This document shows positions 58,318 to 64,000 of a stretch of 64,000 nt of DNA, piece after piece (within the stretch, counting starts at the first letter, position 1; each line of letters starts with the position of its first letter). Source of the stretch: Aphrocallistes beatrix (Eukaryota; Porifera; Hexactinellida; Sceptrulophora; Aphrocallistidae); assembly GCA_963281255.1 (NCBI GenBank), contig OY725498.1, positions 4,464,001-4,528,000 on the forward strand, in the 5' to 3' direction. The translations under genes and the position numbers were made by a program. Under the pieces are notes generated by a model, which saw nothing but the letters and a program-made list of their open reading frames with translations, did not search any database and was not told the origin of the DNA.

Positions 58318-61300
58318 ATGGCCGAGTCTCCACACCGTGATACTGGCACACCTACGAACACAGACATGCCTGAGAACTCTCTATTCCAACCTTCAGAGCT
58401 GTACAAACAGGTATGAATGTACCCCTCCCTTCCCCCCCCAACATAAGATGTAACTAAATGTAACTTTTTTTACTTTACTTTTTACTCAGATAAGTCGGTT
58501 CTTGGAGCGTTTTTTCGAGCCCACTCATGTTCCAGTGGAGAGTAAAGTCGAACTGTCTGGCCTCACGAGTGCCATCCCCTTCCAATCCATCCTAGACATC
58601 CTCTACATATACTTCTGTCCAGAGGGAGAGTCCCATCCTGACCCGCCCAACTCCTCCCTTCGTGCAGGCGGTACTCAATTGGGAGCCGTGGTGAGCACTC
58701 TCATTCCGTACATCAGCGTTGCGTATGACACACAGCAGCTGGAGCATGTCGTGGGACGTGTCAGTAAGGAGTGCTCAGAATGGATCAGGGACATGGCCTG
58801 CCTGCCTGATTTCACCGGGACAATGTTTCACTTGGACAGGTATTGTGACTTTCTTATCAGGCACGGGTCCAGGTACCCCTTCCCTCCCCCCTCCGGTGGA
58901 CCCGTGTGTTTTTATACTACCTATAGTTCCCATTTTTATCTCACTAAGGTTTGCAAAAGTATAAAATGTTATAAAAGGCGTTTAACAAATGACAGCCATC
59001 ATCACTCTCCTCGTATTTTCTATAATTGTTATCTTCCCCCTCCCTCATAATTTACTGCCATATGCAACCTCTAATATTCATGTGTTAACCGTATTAACTC
59101 AATAAGCTACCTGATTATGAATAGAGAGTTCACTAAGTATTCAGGATTGAATATAGATCATTGTGATAGTAATTAGCTCTGCATTGTTCCATTAATATCC
59201 ATAACATTATTATTGTGTGATAATATTGAATGTGTACTGGTTCTGTGTCAGTATTTACAATGCAATTCCTCCATCTTATATTAGCAGTTGTGATATCGAA
59301 TGATTATTACGTTCAGTGAAGAGGTGACGGAGGGGTTTGCCCCACTCTTAGCCTCGCTCAACAAAGACCTTGTACTCCCTATCTGTAAACTGGCCATCAA
59401 CGCATTCTTAGGCAAGGAAAGCATTTCTGAGTTCGCTCCATTCCTGAAGCAGAACACTGAGTTAACAGCTGACAAAGCTAAATTCCTACTGAGAGCGATC
59501 CAAGAGATATTCTACGAGTCGACTAAAGTTAATCTTAACGAGCAAGATTTCTTCGAATCACTGAAGTTGATCGGCATTACGGACGCTGCACAAGACATGT
59601 ACTCTGTCTACCAAGAGCACCGCCTCTACTTGCGCGAAGCTCTTAAGCCGGGGATAACCACTACCTCCTACTCCAACTTAAGATGGCGCGTTGAGGTACA
59701 GGTGGCACGGAAAACAATGCTACAAGAGGCGCTGCCTAAAATTACGTTGTGTTTGACACTCGGCACGAAAAGAAAAGCTAATAAAGATTCCGAAGATTTG
59801 ACCATCGTAGCTAAACCGGGGGAATTGACCGATCTGAAACACGTCATTCTGCAAATGGACCCCAAGACATTGACTAGGATCACTCACATCCTTGAAGGCG
59901 CACTCCGTGAGATGGTAACTCCATACTGCCGGCGTGTAATGAGACATATCAAATGAGGAAAGAGAGAAGAGATGTAGCTATTCATGTTTGTGTCGTAAAT
60001 ATAGTTATAATATTAGTTTATTGTGTAACTATCAATTGAATAAATTGGATATAAAGTGATGATAAAGGTTTTTACTGGCCAGTCGCAAATAGTCGAGATA
60101 GGTGTTAGCGTTCAGTTTTTAGAAATGTCAGAAAATAATTTTTACTAGGATTGACATTTGTCTGAATGTAGGAGATGTATCGGTGGCGTCAGTAAGACAG
60201 TGCAGGTAGCTCTACACCAGCAGTACCCTGCCCTCTACGAAGAGGGACAAATCTGTCTCCAGTCCAACCCCCCAATCATATACATCAGTCCAGCAGCCCC
60301 CCCTGATCTCGAGCAACAGCTGTCCCTCTCCCTGTCGATCGGATGCAAGTTCATAAAGCGTCTACCGCCAGTATCCACTTCCTGTCTTACCATCGACGTT
60401 GCAAAGTTCGAAGATATTATCAAGCAAGACAAGGGGGAAGGTAAGGTTAAAATATAATATTTATTTTTTCAATAAGAAATTAAATAGAATTCACAGTCGA
60501 ATAACTAAGATCCAGTAATTGGAGAGGGGGAGTGTATCAATTCGCGTTTAACCCCAATTCTAGTATTGTTTTCGCGGCAAGGCGTATAATTGCATCTTCA
60601 TCAAGATTCCATCCGGTGTTCGCTACTTCGAACTGATAGAGACAGTCGTTCAGCTGTTTAAGACTCTGGTCATGTTCGTTGCATCTGTGCCTTTTGAGCC
60701 TCTTTACCCAAGCGTCTGATGATTCTTCTTCCTTTTCAAATTTACGTTTTACCTGTCCGAACACAATCTCGCCAGGATCCTGCATCTCACAAGTTCTACC
60801 ACAATCTCGAGTTGTAATCTCTTACTCATCATCAGATATCCGTTGTATTTAATTGCTTAAATCGATGCCTATCTCAGACTTAGTTGAGTTAGTATCTATT
60901 AGGAATTTGACCTTTGGGATATGCAAATTAAATTTAAAATAGTTTACAGGGGGCCTATAGTAAGCAATGTTTGATTTCCATTTTGTTGATTCCTGCTCCC
61001 ATCAGATTTAGCGCTAGTTCAAGTTATCATGGAATTTTTTGAAAACGATCCAAGGGCATTCGTCAATGTACCTATTCAATGATTTCATTCACGAGACAAT
61101 GCATCGATTGGGTTGCCAAGAGTCAAACTCAATCGATTGTGCAACGGGATAAGAATTGCTCCCCTTCAAAGTTTTAATTAATTTTTGTTCATAGGTAGAC
61201 GCCCATTGTTCCTTCTCGCTTACATTGGAACACCCGAAACAGGACATTCCGATGACTTCGCTCGAATCAGCTTCCTCTGCTCTATGGATAACATATGGCT

Positions 61301-63990
61301 GCACTTGTCTGGAGTTTCTCTCTCCAACCTTATTCTCTCCCACAAACAAAGCAATGAACCTTTAGTGGAAACTGTCACAGGAGCTAACTCCGTTACATTC
61401 GACATTGGTCTATGGTTTGGATTGCCGACCCTGCCCAACGTAACACTGTATAGAGAGGGTGAAGATGTGATCAGTAACAGAGACGTCATGCAAAAGTTGT
61501 TAGAGATTAAAACTCAACAAGACTACCTCTTGCCACTCGTTGTATGGACTACCATTCTCTCCATAGGTATTGCATCAATTTCTCATTCACCAACCACCAT
61601 ACGTGTTAATAGATTCCTCTCATAGGAAGAAAGGCTCTGGTTAACACAGTTGACTATGCAATGGGGATTTCTACTGCTATTGTACAGGGCTTGAGTGAAA
61701 TTCCTTCAATCAAGCTCTTCTCACCCGATGTTGGTAGTTACATGATTCGTTTTGGGTATAGAGGTCCTCCGTTTATACTTAAAGGAAAGGGGAAGGATTC
61801 TACAACAGAGGAACAGACACAGTATTTACCCGTCGAGGTAACTTCAGCTAACTCATGCTCGCTCGTTTTTTTATATACTAACATCGCCGTTATTATTAAT
61901 CGAATATTATTCACCCCCCCCCCCATTCACTTTTAATACATTTTTCGCATCTTTTTCAAATTCTATAACACTGTCCAAGTTAAAATACTAAACTAAAATG
62001 CACGGAACAATAATTACAGCTGGTTCCTATATTACTTCTGCATCACGTTATCTCGATAGAAGATTCTTACTGCCTGCATTTGCTCTCCGCACATGTTAAT
62101 GTGTGATCGCTTCTCTCTAATCCTCGTCACAGCTTCATCGGGGCTGATACCATGCAGTTGCATGAGGTAGCATGTTACGACTGTCGTACTACGTCCTCTG
62201 CCTGCTTTACAATGCACGTATGTACTTTTCCCTTCTCGTCCTATCTCCTTTATGAAATCTATCCCTCGGTGGATGTCTGTCTGTGTGGGGGCTCGGAAGA
62301 AATCAACCGTTGGGAGTTGTTGCTGTTCGATTCCTCTCCTTGCCCACTCCTCTCTCGACAGGATCGTGTAGCGTGTTTCGAAATGTTCATTCATGCTCAG
62401 TACCCCGCCCACTCCCTCGTCTTCTAGCTGAGGGACGAATGTCCGCAAGGGAAGCGCGCCTAAAATCACCTGATTGTCGATCCGGTCGAACCAGTGGCGA
62501 GTTTGAGACCGGTTCATGTAGCTGAACAGGAGAGTCGGGTAGAAGAATAACCGCGAGTAGATTTTGGCGGAAATTTCTTTAAAAAATCCAGCCATCACAT
62601 ATATATCTAATTTAGAAATTATATATCACAGCAATTGTTATAATATAATGCATTTTTTAAATGTCTAATTTCAGATGACCAATGACTTCTTCAATATAAT
62701 CTGTGAATCCCTGGTCCCAGACTTCCCCAGTCTACAACTCCAGGAGGGGCCCGACTCCCAAGAGATGCGCTACCTCAGCATAGACGTGTACCACTGCTTC
62801 ACACAGCTGGGGGCTGGTCTGGAGGAAGTGGAGAAGTTCATTCGGAAGATGAAACGGGTCGCAGAAGAGTTGGATATCAGTCTACTCGCTCGAGTGCACC
62901 TGAGCAAGCAATTGCACAGGGAGCCCAATCTGTTCATGAAAGAAGTTAAGGGTAATCAACAATTCCAATAGATAATTCCCAGCTAACAGGGCATGCCTAA
63001 TTTCCGGGACGGGACAGAAAAGGTACCTAATTTCCGGGACGGGACAGGTTAAGATACCTAATTCCCGGGACGGGATCCCGTCCCGTCCCGGAAATTAGGC
63101 ATGCCCCAGCTAACATGATGACAATGCTTTACAATATGTATCATATTTATATAGGTCGTCCTTCCATCGCGTGTATCCACTACATCCCCACCAAGCTAGT
63201 CAACTCTCCGCTACTGAGACCTGAGCAGATAACACAGCTTAACAAAGCTAACCGAGGCCTTGCAGTGCATATGAACAGCATACATCCTGCCTACGGACAC
63301 TGCGAGATGCAGGACTACTTGTATGTGGAGCTGAGGAGGATTAGGCCAGGCGAGGAGGAGGCTTTGTACCAGTCTATCACCGAGCTGAAGGAGCAAGCTC
63401 AAAAGTGAGTGTCCATTGTTTTTTAATCGCTCAATTCTCTCTTGCATGCTTCAAGCAAATATTAATGATTTATTTGGACCAGGAATGTTGTTAACTCATT
63501 TCCGGTGAAGTTATTTTGGTGGAAAGCCATGAGAATTCGGAGTACAAACTCTAGATAGAATGTACCCCATTAGAATAGATATAACTATTCATGTCCCTAT
63601 CTCCTGCTTCACAGATTGGAAACTGAAACTGAACAGCTAGAAGTTCTCTCAGAGCAAGTAACAGCCGTCCTATCCAATGTTCAGGCAGAGTTGGTCGAGG
63701 AGCAAGATAAAGCATTCTGGGAAGAAGGCATTATGCGCAAAGTGCCACTAATCGGATCGTTCGTTAATTGGTGGTCTCCTTACGCTCCACAACCAACTGG
63801 CAGGAGCTTCAACTTCATATCTGGGAAAATGGAGACGACAGAAGATGTTTATAAAAGCAGAGCTCAAATTACAACAGATGAATCGGGACTATCTCTTGCA
63901 GATTCGTCAAGAATCTCCGCTTCTAACTTGAGTCTCGTGTCAAAATCCGGTGCAGAAGAATCCCCTGTCCGTGAGAAAGATCAGTCTTGA
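58318..63990 (+). CDS. PDXDC1: PDXDC1-like pyridoxal-decarboxylase-fold protein, host of three nested genes
   Basis: Eight exons: 58318-58410, 58490-58839, 60172-60440, 61195-61566, 61626-61837, 62675-62951, 63155-63404, 63615-63990. They sum to 2,199 nt, giving 732 residues (human PDXDC1 788). Matching landmarks: LGAVVSTLIPYISVAYDTQQL, PPIIYISPAAPPDLEQQL, GHSDDFARISFLCSMDNIWLHLSGV, WFGLPTLPNVTLYR, and the C-terminal VPLIGSFVNWWSP...GRSFNFISGKMETTEDVY. The fold is that of group II decarboxylases, but the usual His-Lys of the PLP site (DAHKWLG in active enzymes) is replaced (TFDIGLWFG), so catalysis is doubtful, as also seems true of human PDXDC1. Introns 2, 3 and 5 contain other genes, and intron 6 holds a MITE. 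Confidence 0.9.
59300..59956 (+). CDS. COMMD2: COMMD2, COMM-domain protein nested in PDXDC1 intron 2
   Basis: Intronless ORF of 218 residues. The N-terminal helical domain (about 1-125) includes FLLRAIQEIFYESTKVNLNEQDF, similar to the COMMD2 segment with LLTESSKL. The C-terminal COMM domain (about 130-218) shows YSNLRWRVEVQVA, then LTDLKHVILQMDPKTLTRITHILEGALREM, and ends CRRVMRHIK, close to the CRRVVRNIK end of human COMMD2. COMMD proteins form the ring of the Commander (CCC-retriever) complex for endosomal cargo recycling. The gene lies wholly between PDXDC1 exons on the same strand. Its AATAAA is at 60039-60044, 127 bp before the next host exon. Confidence 0.92.
   Translation: MIITFSEEVTEGFAPLLASLNKDLVLPICKLAINAFLGKESISEFAPFLKQNTELTADKAKFLLRAIQEIFYESTKVNLNEQDFFESLKLIGITDAAQDMYSVYQEHRLYLREALKPGITTTSYSNLRWRVEVQVARKTMLQEALPKITLCLTLGTKRKANKDSEDLTIVAKPGELTDLKHVILQMDPKTLTRITHILEGALREMVTPYCRRVMRHIK
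60039..60044 (+). promoter_or_regulatory. Poly(A) signal of nested COMMD2
   Basis: AATAAA 82 bp after the COMMD2 stop and inside PDXDC1 intron 2, on the host strand. Confidence 0.6.
60537..60785 (-). CDS. Hypothetical 82-aa acidic/basic protein in PDXDC1 intron 3
   Basis: ATG-initiated ORF antisense to the host, wholly inside intron 60441-61194. The protein is not recognised. It begins MQDPGEIVFGQVKRKFE, followed by an EEESSDAWVKRLKRHR mixed-charge segment and then predicted amphipathic helices (SLKQLNDCLYQFEVANTGW; DEDAIIRLAAKTILELGL). Composition and helix pattern look like a real small nuclear or adaptor protein rather than chance, but no family could be named and no poly(A) signal was identified. 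Confidence 0.55.
   Translation of the reverse strand: MQDPGEIVFGQVKRKFEKEEESSDAWVKRLKRHRCNEHDQSLKQLNDCLYQFEVANTGWNLDEDAIIRLAAKTILELGLNAN
62032..62595 (-). CDS. PTPMT1: PTPMT1-like mitochondrial phosphatidylglycerophosphatase in PDXDC1 intron 5
   Basis: Intronless ORF of 187 residues from ATG at 62595, on the strand opposite its host. The dual-specificity phosphatase signature is intact: YVHCKAGRGRSTT (CX5R), with the preceding acid loop region TVDFFRAPTQTDIH. The N-terminal RLFFYPTLLFSYMNR and WFDRIDNQVILGALPLR, and the C-terminal ISPDEAVTRIREKRSHINMCGEQ, match PTPMT1. The enzyme dephosphorylates phosphatidylglycerophosphate in cardiolipin synthesis at the mitochondrial inner membrane. The basic, hydrophobic N-terminus fits a mitochondrial signal. 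The whole ORF fits in intron 61838-62674, ending 80 bp before the next host exon. Confidence 0.93.
   Translation of the reverse strand: MAGFFKEISAKIYSRLFFYPTLLFSYMNRSQTRHWFDRIDNQVILGALPLRTFVPQLEDEGVGGVLSMNEHFETRYTILSREEWARRGIEQQQLPTVDFFRAPTQTDIHRGIDFIKEIGREGKSTYVHCKAGRGRSTTVVTCYLMQLHGISPDEAVTRIREKRSHINMCGEQMQAVRIFYRDNVMQK
62989..63106. mobile_element. MITE-like element, family A, copy 2, with 9-bp TSD
   Basis: 118 bp with inverted ends GGGCATGCC / GGCATGCCC and three direct plus one inverted copies of taatttccgggacggga (the third with one change). It is flanked by perfect 9-bp direct repeats CAGCTAACA (62980-62988 and 63107-63115). It sits in PDXDC1 intron 6. One direct-repeat unit fewer than copy 1 at 31194-31345. 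Confidence 0.88.
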
Positions 63991-64000
63991 TTTCGCTTTC

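Overview
The window is nuclear DNA of an animal, most likely a sponge (Porifera). It has spliced genes with mostly 50-100 bp GT-AG introns, AT-rich spacers, Ig/FN3 receptor phosphatases, cadherin-EGF-7TM proteins, TFIID and Commander subunits, and a two-selenocysteine SelL of the kind described from aquatic organisms. The lineage call rests on gene content and compactness only; no marker was aligned.

Layout. 1-3755 (-): 3' part of an FKBP15-like coiled-coil gene whose tail is a 31-copy 33-bp tandem repeat. 4231-6234 (-): FEM1. 7096-9282 (+): PMS1-like MutL protein. 9560-31011 (+): a 39-exon receptor tyrosine phosphatase (14 Ig exons, 2 FN3, TM, D1 and D2). Two complete genes lie inside its introns, a BEN-domain-like gene (22036-23343) and DNAJC2 (28143-30268). 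31194-32241: MITE-like insertions. 32416-33165 (-): phospholipid scramblase. 34166-55518 (-): a three-exon gene for a 6,855-residue protein. It joins a fibrocystin-L (PKHD1L1)-type ectodomain to 11 cadherin repeats, about ten EGF modules, a GAIN-like region and a 7TM domain. 56212-56906 (-): selenoprotein L with a UxxU motif and a SECIS element. 57651-58049 (+): TAF12. 58318-63990 (+): PDXDC1, whose introns hold COMMD2 (+), an unrecognised 82-aa ORF (-) and PTPMT1 (-).

Themes. (1) Gene nesting: five genes sit inside introns of two hosts, two of them with a visible poly(A) signal on the host strand. (2) The giant gene is the strongest candidate for something undescribed. Its fusion is written inside one uninterrupted 14.1-kb exon, so it does not depend on splice prediction. 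(3) The receptor phosphatase has lost complementary catalytic residues in its two domains: the P-loop Arg in D1 and the WPD Asp in D2. (4) Three small non-autonomous DNA-transposon families are present, with copies carrying 8-9 bp target-site duplications.

Exon boundaries were read by eye from GT/AG sites. For the multi-exon genes the phases add up to whole codons over the full CDS (RPTP 7,248 nt; giant receptor 20,568 nt; PDXDC1 2,199 nt; DNAJC2 1,872 nt; PMS1 2,112 nt), which supports the models. No transcript or homology search was available.
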